Source: Clavibacter sp. A6099 (lineage in GTDB: Bacteria > Actinomycetota > Actinomycetes > Actinomycetales > Microbacteriaceae). Taken from it: a stretch of DNA of 64,000 nt. The notes below the pieces were generated by a model that was not told where the DNA came from, searched no databases, and saw nothing but the letters and a program-made list of their open reading frames with translations. Positions within the stretch are counted from its first letter, which is position 1; the number at the start of each line of letters is the position of its first letter. Made by a program: the position numbers and the translations under genes. Location: the NCBI RefSeq assembly GCF_021919125.1, contig NZ_CP083439.1, positions 1,860,001-1,924,000 of the forward strand, in the 5' to 3' direction. Shown here piece after piece: positions 10,038-17,650 of this stretch.

Positions 10038-10679
10038 ATGTGGGACTTCCTGTCCTCCCGCGCCGACCAGATCGCGTTCTCCGCGTGGCAGCATCTCAGC
10101 CTCGTGGTGCAGTGCCTCGTGCTCGCGACCGTGATCGCCGTGGGGATCGCGGCGCTCGTCTACCGAAGCCGACCGCTGAGCTCGCTGGCCAACAGCGTCT
10201 CGGCGATCGGGCTGACGCTCCCCGCGTTCGCACTGGTGGGGCTTCTCATCGCGCCGCTCGGGTTCGGCGTCGCGCCGGCCGTCGCGGTCGTCACGTTCTT
10301 CGCCGTGCTGCCCATCCTGCGGAACGCGGTGGTCGGGCTCACGGGCATCGACCCCGCGATCGTGGAGTCGGCGCGCGGGATCGGCATGGGCCGCGTCCGC
10401 ACGCTGCTGCGCGTCGAGCTGCCCCTCGCCTGGCCCGTCATCCTCGGCGGCATCCGCGTGTCCGCCCAGATGGTCATGGGCATCGCCGCCGTGGCCGCCT
10501 ACGTGCTCGGCCCCGGGCTCGGCGGCTTCATCTTCTCCGGGCTCTCCCGCCTCGGCGGCGCGAACGCGACCGAGTCCGTCCTCACGGGCGTCATCGGCGT
10601 CGTCCTGCTCGCCCTCCTGCTCGACCTCGTCCTCGTCGGCATCGGCCGGCTCACCACTCCGAGAGGCATCCGTGTCTGA
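10038..10679 (+). CDS. Osmoprotectant (glycine betaine/choline-type) ABC transporter permease 1
   Basis: This 213-residue inner-membrane permease is of the OpuC/ProW kind. It has about five to six hydrophobic segments and the cytoplasmic EAA-type loop (GIDPAIVESARGIGMGRVRTL) that contacts the ATPase. It is the first gene of a four-gene operon: permease, ATPase, permease, lipoprotein. In known systems two permeases (OpuCB/OpuCD or OsmW/OsmY types) pair with one ATPase. The ATG at 10038 follows GAGGAGA with good spacing. Its last 8 bp overlap the start of the ATPase gene. The exact solute is inferred from the family only. Confidence 0.9.
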   Translation: MWDFLSSRADQIAFSAWQHLSLVVQCLVLATVIAVGIAALVYRSRPLSSLANSVSAIGLTLPAFALVGLLIAPLGFGVAPAVAVVTFFAVLPILRNAVVGLTGIDPAIVESARGIGMGRVRTLLRVELPLAWPVILGGIRVSAQMVMGIAAVAAYVLGPGLGGFIFSGLSRLGGANATESVLTGVIGVVLLALLLDLVLVGIGRLTTPRGIRV

Positions 10680-11961
10680 GACAACCACCACCCCCGAGAT
10701 CAGCGGCCGCTCGATCCTGCTCGACGGCGTCACCAAGCGGTACCCGGGACAGGCGAAGCCCGCCGTCGACGGCATCACGCTGGAGATCCCCGCCGGCAAG
10801 ATCGTCATGCTCGTCGGCCCGTCCGGCTGCGGCAAGACCACCACGCTGAAGATGATCAACCGGCTCATCGAGCCCACGGAGGGCCGCGTCGTCCTCGGCG
10901 ACGAGGACGTCACGGGCATCGACGGCGACGAGCTGCGGCGCCGCATCGGCTACGTGATCCAGGCCGGCGGGCTCTTCCCGCACATGACCGTGGCGGCGAA
11001 CATCGCCGTGGTGCCCAAGATGCTCGGCTGGGATGCCGCCCGCATCCGCGCCCGCGTCGACGAGCTGCTCGAGCTGGTCTCGCTCGACCCCGAGCAGTAC
11101 CGCGACCGCTACCCGAAGGAGCTCTCCGGCGGCCAGCAGCAGCGCGTCGGCGTGGCCCGCGCGCTCGCGGCCGACCCGCCCGTGCTGCTCATGGACGAGC
11201 CGTTCGGCGCGGTGGACCCGATCACCCGGCAGCGCCTGCAGGACGAGCTGATCCGCATCCAGGCCGAGCTGCAGAAGACGATCGTCATCGTCACGCACGA
11301 CTTCGACGAGGCCGTGAAGCTCGGCGACTGGATCGTCGTCTTCGCCGAGGGCGCGCGCATCGTGCAGTACGACACCCCCGAGCGGATCCTCGCCGAGCCC
11401 GCCGACGCGTTCGTCGAGGAGTTCATCGGCTCGGGCGCGGGCCTCAAGCAGCTGACGCTCCGCCGCGTGGACGAGGTGCCCCTCGCGGACGCCGTCATCG
11501 CGCACCCCGGCGACGCCGCGCGCGACGTGCTCGCGCGGATGGACGAGGTCGGCCACCAGCACGCGGTGGTCGTCGACGCCAGGAAGCGCCCGATCCAGTG
11601 GCCGTCGCGCCGCCAGCTCGGCCGGATCGACGTCGTCGGCGGAGTCCCCGAGCCGCGGCTGCCGGTGATCGGCAACCGCGCGACCCTCAACGACGCGCTC
11701 GACACCATGCTCGTCTCGAGCGCGGGCGCCGCGCTCGTCACCGGGCGCGGCGGGGCCTTCCTCGGCGTGATCGACGTCGAGACGGTCATGGACGCCATCA
11801 CGAGCGCCCGGGCCTCGGCGGCCGGCGGCGTCGTGGGCGCTCCCGTCGGCACGAACACCGGCACGATCGGCACCGTGGGCGCCGACGCCGCGCGGGCCGA
11901 GCAGGCCGCCGGATCGCCCGCCGCCGACTCCCCCGCCGCGCAGGACGGGCTTGCCGGATGA
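10672..11961 (+). CDS. Osmoprotectant ABC transporter ATP-binding protein with C-terminal CBS-type region
   Basis: This 429-residue ATPase energises betaine/choline-type uptake. The ATPase core is complete: Walker A GPSGCGKTT at about 49-57, the Q-loop in YVIQAGGLFPHM, signature LSGGQQQRV, Walker B VLLMDEPFGAVDP and switch His in IVTHDFDEA. After about residue 265 comes a region with CBS-like units (VVVDARKRPIQWP; GGAFLGVIDVETVMDAI); in OpuA/OpuC-type ATPases such domains sense ionic strength or nucleotides. The last 50 residues are Ala/Gly/Pro-rich. The GTG start overlaps the preceding gene by 8 bp, and the stop overlaps the next ATG in an ATGA junction. Confidence 0.92.
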   Translation: MSETTTTPEISGRSILLDGVTKRYPGQAKPAVDGITLEIPAGKIVMLVGPSGCGKTTTLKMINRLIEPTEGRVVLGDEDVTGIDGDELRRRIGYVIQAGGLFPHMTVAANIAVVPKMLGWDAARIRARVDELLELVSLDPEQYRDRYPKELSGGQQQRVGVARALAADPPVLLMDEPFGAVDPITRQRLQDELIRIQAELQKTIVIVTHDFDEAVKLGDWIVVFAEGARIVQYDTPERILAEPADAFVEEFIGSGAGLKQLTLRRVDEVPLADAVIAHPGDAARDVLARMDEVGHQHAVVVDARKRPIQWPSRRQLGRIDVVGGVPEPRLPVIGNRATLNDALDTMLVSSAGAALVTGRGGAFLGVIDVETVMDAITSARASAAGGVVGAPVGTNTGTIGTVGADAARAEQAAGSPAADSPAAQDGLAG

Positions 11962-12725
11962 GCGCCGTGACCGATGCCCGCACCGACGCCGTCGGCGGCG
12001 CGCAGGGCTGGCGCGGGCTCATCGCGCAGCCCGTCGCGATCGCGGCGGTCCTCGCGGGGTACCTCGTGTGGCTCGCCGTCGCGCCGCTCACCGCGGTCGA
12101 GCGCACCACGCTCGCGCCGGGCGCGCTCGGCAAGGCGACCCTGGAGCACCTGGGCCTCACCTTCTCCGCGGCCGTCATCGTGCTGGTCATCGCGGTCCCG
12201 CTCGGCGTCCTGCTCACCCGCGGTCGCTTCCGCGGCTACTCCGCGCCCGTCCTCGCGGTCGCGAACTTCGGGCAGGCAGCTCCGGCGATCGGGCTCGTCG
12301 TGCTGCTCAGCATGGTGATCACCGGCAGCGGCTTCGCGGCGAGCCTCGTCGCCCTCGTGCTCTACGCGGCACTCCCCGTGCTGCGCAACACCATGATCGG
12401 GATCCGCGGCGTCGACGAGCGCCTCGTCGAGGCCGGCCGAGGCATGGGCATGAGTCGCGCGTCCGTGCTGTTCCGCATCGAGCTCCCGCTCGCCGTGCCC
12501 GTCATGCTCGCCGGGATCCGCACCGCCCTGGTCCTCCTCGTCGGCACCGCGGCGCTCGCGGCGTTCGTCAACGGCGGCGGGCTCGGGATCCTCATCACCA
12601 CCGGCGTCAACCTCTACCTCTACCCCGTGCTGATCTCGGGGGCGCTGCTCATCTCGCTGCTCGCGCTCGCCATCGACTGGCTCGGCCGCGTCGTCGAGCA
12701 CGTCGCCCGCCCGAAGGGACTCTGA
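11958..12725 (+). CDS. Osmoprotectant ABC transporter permease 2
   Basis: This is the 255-residue second permease of the operon. Hydrophobic segments include AIAAVLAGYLVWLAVAP near the N-terminus, a periplasmic loop, then the BPD transport core with the ATPase-contact loop GVDERLVEAGRGMGMSRAS. The ATG at 11958 overlaps the ATPase stop by 4 bp, which decides this start over more upstream codons of the open frame. It is followed after 2 bp by the lipoprotein gene. It is homologous in style to permease 1 but longer at the N-terminus, as is usual for OpuCB/OpuCD pairs. Confidence 0.9.
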   Translation: MSAVTDARTDAVGGAQGWRGLIAQPVAIAAVLAGYLVWLAVAPLTAVERTTLAPGALGKATLEHLGLTFSAAVIVLVIAVPLGVLLTRGRFRGYSAPVLAVANFGQAAPAIGLVVLLSMVITGSGFAASLVALVLYAALPVLRNTMIGIRGVDERLVEAGRGMGMSRASVLFRIELPLAVPVMLAGIRTALVLLVGTAALAAFVNGGGLGILITTGVNLYLYPVLISGALLISLLALAIDWLGRVVEHVARPKGL

Positions 12726-12727
12726 CC

Positions 12728-13735
12728 GTGACGACCCTCCCCCGCTCCGCCCGCCTGCGCCGCGCGCTCGGCGTGCCCGCGCTCGTGACCGCTGCCCTCG
12801 CGACGCTCACCGGCTGCGGCCTCCAGCCCGCGACGGCGTACGTCCCGGACACCGCGCCCGGCTCCATCCAGCCCCTCGACCTGCCCGCCGGCGCGCAACT
12901 CACCGTCACGTCGAAGAACTTCACCGAGCAGCTGATCCTCGGCAAGATCGCCGTCATCGCGGCGAAGGCGGCCGGGTTCGACGTCACCGACCAGACGAAC
13001 GTGCCCGGCAGCGTGCCGGCCCGCGAGCTCATGACGAGCCACGGCGCCGACATGACCTGGGAGTACACGGGCACGGCGTGGCTCAGCTACCTGGGCGAGC
13101 CGAAGGGCATCCCGGACCAGCGCGCCCAGTACGAGGCCGTGCGCGACGCCGACGCGGCCAACGGGCTCACCTGGCTGACGCCGGCGCCGCTCAACAACAC
13201 GTACGCGCTCGCCATCCGCAGCGAGGAGGCCGACGAGCTCGGCATCACGAAGCTCTCGCAGATCAAGGACCTGCCCGTGGATCAGCGCACGTTCTGCGTG
13301 GAGGCGGAGTTCAACTCCCGCTCCGACGGCCTGTCGCCGCTGCTGGAGACCTACGGCATCCCGCGCGGATCAGCGGACGGCGTGCCCGACGGCAACGTGT
13401 CGATCTTCGACACAGGCGCCGTCTACACGGCGACGGATCGCGGCACGTGCGAGTTCGGCGAGGTCTTCACGACCGACGGCCGCATCGACAAGCTCGGCCT
13501 CACGATCCTCCAGGACGACCTCGGCTTCTTCCCGGCCTACAACGTCGCGCCGGTGCTCGACTCGGCGACCCTCGCCGAGTACCCGGGGCTGAAGGACGTG
13601 TTCGACCGGATCTCCCCCGTCATCACCGACGACGCCCTCCGCGACATGAACCTCCGCGTCGACGACCAGGGCGAGGAGCCCGCGGACGTCGCCTACGAGT
13701 TCATGGTCGACCACGGGTTCGTCACGGCGCCCTGA
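12728..13735 (+). CDS. Osmoprotectant-binding lipoprotein of the ABC transporter
   Basis: This 335-residue extracytoplasmic solute-binding protein is of the OpuCC/OsmX kind (glycine betaine/carnitine/choline family). It has a basic N-terminus, a hydrophobic signal segment and the lipobox LTGC near residues 29-32, so it is predicted to be lipidated and anchored to the membrane. The mature part opens with the family motif LTVTSKNFTEQLILGKI, followed by TWEYTGTAWLSYLG and LNNTYALAI. The GTG start at 12728 lies 2 bp after the permease stop. Its 3' end overlaps the convergent HIT gene by 14 bp. No hairpin separates them, so the two messages may collide at their ends. Confidence 0.93.
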   Translation: MTTLPRSARLRRALGVPALVTAALATLTGCGLQPATAYVPDTAPGSIQPLDLPAGAQLTVTSKNFTEQLILGKIAVIAAKAAGFDVTDQTNVPGSVPARELMTSHGADMTWEYTGTAWLSYLGEPKGIPDQRAQYEAVRDADAANGLTWLTPAPLNNTYALAIRSEEADELGITKLSQIKDLPVDQRTFCVEAEFNSRSDGLSPLLETYGIPRGSADGVPDGNVSIFDTGAVYTATDRGTCEFGEVFTTDGRIDKLGLTILQDDLGFFPAYNVAPVLDSATLAEYPGLKDVFDRISPVITDDALRDMNLRVDDQGEEPADVAYEFMVDHGFVTAP

Positions 13736-14216
13736 CCTCGACCGACTGGTCCTGGGCGAGCTGCCGCAGCTCGTCGCGGATCCGCACGCGCAGCTCGTCG
13801 TGCGCGTCGCCGAGCGCGGTCGCGAGGTCGTGCCACCGCTCGGCGGGGTGGAGCCAGACCGGTCGCACGACGAGCTCCGCCGGCTCCCAGGAGTAGCGGG
13901 GCCAGATGTGCGCGTGGATGAAGGCGTCGGCGTTGCCCAGCACCTCGATGTTCACGCGACGGAAGCCGGGCACGAGGTCGCGGCACGCCCGCTCGACGGC
14001 GGAGGCGAGGAGGTCGGCGTCCGCGAGGAACCGCACGCGCTCGATCCGCGGCATCTCCGCGAGGGCCGTGGCGGTCGGGTCCGTGCCGAGCAGCACGCAG
14101 TAGCCCGGGAGGAACTGCACGTCGCCGATGACGGCGTACCCGGCGCCCAGCTCGGCGAGGACGGTGGGGTTCTCGCCCCTCCTGGCTGATCCGATCCGGT
14201 CCTCGCGCCAGTCCAT
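13722..14216 (-). CDS. HIT-domain family protein (Ap4A hydrolase-like) with incomplete histidine triad
   Basis: This 164-residue protein resembles histidine-triad nucleotide hydrolases/transferases. LPGYCVLLG near residue 40 matches the family's beta-hairpin. NIEVLGNADAFIHAHIWPRY carries the signature. Aligned on the Pro-Arg, the first triad His is Phe while the central catalytic His and the third His remain, so activity may be altered. Substrates in the family are dinucleoside polyphosphates or nucleotidyl amides. TACGGT ends 7 bp before the ATG, suggesting a leaderless transcript. The region just upstream carries the 47-bp repeats. The 3' end overlaps the osmoprotectant lipoprotein gene by 14 bp. 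Confidence 0.82.
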   Translation of the reverse strand: MDWREDRIGSARRGENPTVLAELGAGYAVIGDVQFLPGYCVLLGTDPTATALAEMPRIERVRFLADADLLASAVERACRDLVPGFRRVNIEVLGNADAFIHAHIWPRYSWEPAELVVRPVWLHPAERWHDLATALGDAHDELRVRIRDELRQLAQDQSVEVRAP

Positions 14217-14223
14217 GGGCGAC

Positions 14224-14229
14224 ACCGTA
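14224..14229 (-). promoter_or_regulatory. Leaderless-type -10 box of the HIT gene
   Basis: TACGGT on the minus strand ends 7 bp before the ATG at 14216. It lies 20 bp downstream, in the transcribed direction, of the repeat cluster. Confidence 0.45.
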
Positions 14230-14249
14230 GCCGCCCGTCCCCCGGCCGC

Positions 14250-14417
14250 GTCAGCTGCGCATCCACCTGCGGAGCTGCCCCGATCCACCCGAGCGCGTCA
14301 GCTGCGCATCCACCTGCGGAGCTGCCCCGATCCACCGAGCGTGTCAGCTGCGCATCCACCTGCGGAGCTGCCCCGATCCACCCGAGCGCGTCAGCTGCGC
14401 ATCCACCTGCGGAGTTG
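14250..14417. repeat. Four-copy 46/47-bp tandem repeat, hairpin-forming, at the 3' end of the helicase gene
   Basis: Units begin at 14250, 14297, 14343 and 14390 (spacing 47, 46, 47). Each contains a 26-bp imperfect palindrome CAGCTGCGCA-TCCACC-TGCGGAGCTG (14252-14277, 14299-14324, 14345-14370), a 10-bp stem with one mismatch and a 6-nt loop. The copy at 14392-14417 is the last eight codons of the helicase gene, including its TGA, with GTTG in place of GCTG. The other three copies fill the gap before the HIT gene. So the end of the coding sequence, stop codon included, has been copied downstream three times together with a 22-bp linker. Possible roles are transcription termination, mRNA 3'-end protection or a REP-like element. 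Confidence 0.9.
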
Positions 14418-16199
14418 GTCGATGCGCTGCTGCAGCTGCGTGACGCTGCACTGGCCGACCGCGGGCCCGCCGCACACACGGCGGAGCTCGGCATGGACGA
14501 GGCCGTGGGGCTCGCCGTGCAGCTTGGCGCGCATGCCGACGAGGCTGTTGAGGAGCTGCCGCTGCTCCTTGAGCGTGCGGTACAGCGGGATGTCGTCGGG
14601 GTCCTTGGGGGCGCCGCTCTCGGCCTGCTTGCGCTCGCGCTCGCTCGCGTGCCTCGACTGCCGGTGCTGGCGCTGGGCGAGGAGCTCGCGCACCTGCTCG
14701 GGCTCGAGGATGCCGGGGAGCCCGATGAACTCCTCCTCCTCGAGGCTGCCGACGTCGGCCATCTGCCCGAACTCGGCGCCGTCGAAGAGCACCTTGTCGA
14801 ACGTGGCCTCGGATCCCATCGCCTCGAACGAGAACTCGCTGAGCAGGGAGTCGGACCCCTTCTCGCTGCGGTTCGCCTCGCCCATCATGGCGTCCTCGGG
14901 GTTGTAGAGGTCGCCCTCCTTCGAGGAGTCGCGGTCGAGGGCGTGGTCGCGCTGGCGCTCGAGCTCGTTGGCGAGCACGAGGAGGTTGGGGACGCTGGGC
15001 AGGAAGATCGACGCCGTCTCTCCGCGGCGGCGGGCGCGCACGAAGCGGCCGATGGCCTGCGCGAAGAACAGCGGGGTGGACGCGCTGGTGGCGTAGACGC
15101 CGACGGCGAGCCGGGGCACGTCGACGCCCTCGGAGACCATGCGCACCGCGACCATCCAGCGCGACGTGCTCGCGGAGAAGCGGTCGATGTTGGCGCTCGC
15201 CTCCACGTCGTCGGAGAGCACGAGCGTGACGGGCTGCCCGCTGATCCGCTGCAGGATCGCCGCGTAGGCGCGCGCGGTCGTGTGGTCGGTCGCGATGACG
15301 AGGCCGCCGGCGTCGGGGATCGACTGCCGCACCTCGCTGAGGCGCCGGTCGGCGGCGGCGAGCACCTGCGGGATCCACTCGCCGTCCGGGGCGAGGGCCG
15401 TGCGCCACGCCTGAGACGTGATGTCCTTCGTGTTGCCCTCGGCGAGCTGGGCCTCCATCTCGTCGCCCATCTTGTTGCGCCAGCGCATGCTGCCGGCGTA
15501 GGCGAGGAAGATGACGGGCCGCACGACGCCGTCCGCGAGGGCCCGCGAGTACCCGTAGTCGTAGTCGGTCTGCGAGAGGCGGACGCCGCGGTGGTCGCGG
15601 AGGTAGCTGACGAACGGGATGGGCGCCGTGTCGGAGCGGAACGGCGTCCCCGTGAGCGACAGCCGGCGGGTCGCGCGCTCGAACGCCTCGCGGATGGCGT
15701 CGCCCCAGCTGAGCGCGTCGCCGCCGTGGTGGACCTCGTCGAGGATCACGAGGGTGCGGCTCGACTCGGTCATCGTCTTGTGCAGGTAGGGGTTCGCGGC
15801 GACCTGCGCGTACGTCACGGCGGCCCCGTGGTAGTGCCTGCCGAGGGCGCCGGAGCTGTTGCTGTACATGGGGTCGAGGCGGACGCCCGCGCGCGCGCCG
15901 GCGTCGGCCCACTGCTTCTTGAGGTGCTCGGTGGGCGCGACGACGGTGATCCGGTCGATGGTCTTCCGGTGGAGGAGCTCGGACGCGAGGCGGAGGGCGA
16001 ACGTGGTCTTGCCGGCGCCCGGCGTCGCGTTGGCGAGGAAGTCGCGCGGCTCCTTCTCGAAGTACGCGGTGAGGGCCTCCTCCTGCCAGGCCCGCAGCTT
16101 GCTGACGGTGCCCCAGGCGGCGCGCTCCGGGAAGGCCGGCGAGAGGTGCTCGGCCGCGGCGGATCCGACGTGCGGTGGAGGGGTCGGGATGGTGCTCAC
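14391..16199 (-). CDS. DEAD/DEAH-box superfamily II helicase
   Basis: This 602-residue protein is related to the helicase parts of type I/III restriction enzymes and other SF2 members. Motif I is NATPGAGKTT near residues 57-66, motif II is DEVHH at 154-158, motif III is SLTGTPFRSD, and the second RecA domain ends in AIGRFVRARRRGE (motif VI). No nuclease or methylase domain is visible, so it is probably a chromosomal stand-alone helicase of unknown substrate. The C-terminal 130 residues are charged and end in LRRWMRS, encoded by the repeat unit described separately. The start is GTG, 8 bp after a TATCGT box. Confidence 0.88.
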   Translation of the reverse strand: MSTIPTPPPHVGSAAAEHLSPAFPERAAWGTVSKLRAWQEEALTAYFEKEPRDFLANATPGAGKTTFALRLASELLHRKTIDRITVVAPTEHLKKQWADAGARAGVRLDPMYSNSSGALGRHYHGAAVTYAQVAANPYLHKTMTESSRTLVILDEVHHGGDALSWGDAIREAFERATRRLSLTGTPFRSDTAPIPFVSYLRDHRGVRLSQTDYDYGYSRALADGVVRPVIFLAYAGSMRWRNKMGDEMEAQLAEGNTKDITSQAWRTALAPDGEWIPQVLAAADRRLSEVRQSIPDAGGLVIATDHTTARAYAAILQRISGQPVTLVLSDDVEASANIDRFSASTSRWMVAVRMVSEGVDVPRLAVGVYATSASTPLFFAQAIGRFVRARRRGETASIFLPSVPNLLVLANELERQRDHALDRDSSKEGDLYNPEDAMMGEANRSEKGSDSLLSEFSFEAMGSEATFDKVLFDGAEFGQMADVGSLEEEEFIGLPGILEPEQVRELLAQRQHRQSRHASERERKQAESGAPKDPDDIPLYRTLKEQRQLLNSLVGMRAKLHGEPHGLVHAELRRVCGGPAVGQCSVTQLQQRIDQLRRWMRS

Positions 16200-16207
16200 T
16201 CGACCTC

Positions 16208-16213
16208 ACGATA
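16208..16213 (-). promoter_or_regulatory. Possible -10 box of the helicase gene
   Basis: TATCGT on the minus strand lies 8 bp before the GTG at 16199; the intervening sequence contains GAGG, so either leaderless or very short-leader translation is possible. The rest of 16200-16399 holds no recognisable gene. Confidence 0.35.
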
Positions 16214-16399
16214 CCCGCACCCGGCGACGCTCCCGTCGGCCGCGCAGCCGTCCCGGCACGTCGCGGCGAGCGGATCCGCGTCGTCCACGGCCTCCCGTCG
16301 GCGCGGCGCGCGACGGGCGGATCCGCGCGTGCGAGACGGTCCGGGCGCGTCGCGGCGCGAGGCGCCCGGATCGGCTGCCACCTTCCGTCGAGCGGTCCC

Positions 16400-17599
16400 T
16401 CAGGACGCGCGCGGGACCGGGCCGAGCAGCGTCGTCGCGATGGTCTCGGCGGCCTGCCGGTCGCTCGACGGGTGGAAGCCTCCGGCCAGCACGTCGCGGT
16501 ACAGGCGGCCGAGCTCGTCGCCCGTGCGGAGGGATCCGCCGCCCGCAACCGCGATCGCGCGCTGCACTACGTCGGCCGCGGTGCGGGTCGCCCGGACCTT
16601 CGCCCCGACGAGGAGCGACGCCCAGCGGTCGCCATGGCCCGCTCCGCGGTCGACGTCGTCCGCGAGCGCCGTGAGCTGAGGGAGGAGCGCGTCCTGCGCG
16701 AGGGCCGCCTCCGCGACGAGGTGCCGGATCCCGGGGTCCGCCGCGAGCGCGGCGCCGCCGGCCGCGCGCGAGGTGCGGCGGAGCGCCGACTCGACGGCGA
16801 TGTCGAGCGCGCGCTGTCCGAGCCCGGCGTACACGGCGGCGATGAGCAGCTCGAACGCCTGCAGCACGGCGAGCGCGAACGGGTCGTCGCGGCGGCCGTG
16901 CTCGCGCCGGCGGACGACGTCGGCGGGCTCCGCGCGCACGTCGCGGAGGATCACCGTGTGGCTCTGCGTCGCCCGCATGCCCAGCGTGTCCCAGTCGGGC
17001 ACGATCTCGAGGCCGGGCGCGTCGCGCGGCACGAACGCGTGCACGAGGAGCGGGTGCTCCGGATCCCGGTCGTCCCGTCCGAAGAGCCCGAGCCGGGTCC
17101 ACGCGGGCGCCATGCTCGACGTCGACTTGGTGCCCGTGAACCGGTACCCGCCGTCCGCGTCGGGCTCGGCCCGGGTGAGCGCGTCGGCGAGGGCCTGGTC
17201 GTTGCCGGGCTCGCTGATCGCGAAGGCCAGCAGCTCGTCGCGGCCCGCGTCCTCGAGGACGCCGCGGAGCGAGTCGTCGCCGCGGTCGGCGAGGATCCGG
17301 GCGACAGCCGTCCAGACGAGGTGCATGCCCACGCCGAGCGCCGTGGCGGGCGCCGCCTGCGCGAGGAGGTGCTGCGCGCGCACGGCGTCGGCGAGGGAGG
17401 CCCCAGACCCGCCGAGCCCACGAGGCACGAGGAGCCGGAGGTAGCCGGCGGCGCGCAGCTCGTCGAGGTCCTCCGCGAAGAACGCGTTGCGGGCGTCGTA
17501 GCCGGGGGCGCGGGAGCGGATCCGGTCCAGGAGCGCCTCGTCGAGGTGCCCGAGCGGGTCGAGCGGGTCGGGCAGGTCGGCCGGGGCGTCGGGCGTCAT
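16400..17599 (-). CDS. Acyl-CoA dehydrogenase family flavoprotein
   Basis: This 399-residue protein has the acyl-CoA dehydrogenase fold: an N-terminal helical domain (ELRAAGYLRLLVPRGLGGSG), a middle beta domain with AISEPGNDQALAD and FTGTKSTSSMAPAW, and a C-terminal helical domain. The usual catalytic Glu cannot be placed with certainty by eye, so the substrate may not be a standard fatty acyl-CoA. Related proteins act in acyl-CoA oxidation or as flavin monooxygenases. It begins at an ATG and is flanked by the VOC gene (51 bp further upstream) and the helicase gene, all on the minus strand. Confidence 0.82.
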   Translation of the reverse strand: MTPDAPADLPDPLDPLGHLDEALLDRIRSRAPGYDARNAFFAEDLDELRAAGYLRLLVPRGLGGSGASLADAVRAQHLLAQAAPATALGVGMHLVWTAVARILADRGDDSLRGVLEDAGRDELLAFAISEPGNDQALADALTRAEPDADGGYRFTGTKSTSSMAPAWTRLGLFGRDDRDPEHPLLVHAFVPRDAPGLEIVPDWDTLGMRATQSHTVILRDVRAEPADVVRRREHGRRDDPFALAVLQAFELLIAAVYAGLGQRALDIAVESALRRTSRAAGGAALAADPGIRHLVAEAALAQDALLPQLTALADDVDRGAGHGDRWASLLVGAKVRATRTAADVVQRAIAVAGGGSLRTGDELGRLYRDVLAGGFHPSSDRQAAETIATTLLGPVPRAS

Positions 17600-17650
17600 G
17601 CGCCCAGTCTCCCCCGCGCGCCCGTCGTGCGACCCGCCAGGTGCCGGCGC

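Noticed and set aside
14250-14417. CRISPR array
   Set aside because: The repeats have no unique spacers: the whole 46/47-bp unit, linker included, is repeated, and one copy is coding. No cas genes are nearby.
14391-16199. Defence-system (restriction/DISARM-like) helicase
   Set aside because: No nuclease, methylase or other defence partner flanks it and the neighbours are housekeeping genes; a stand-alone helicase is the simpler reading.
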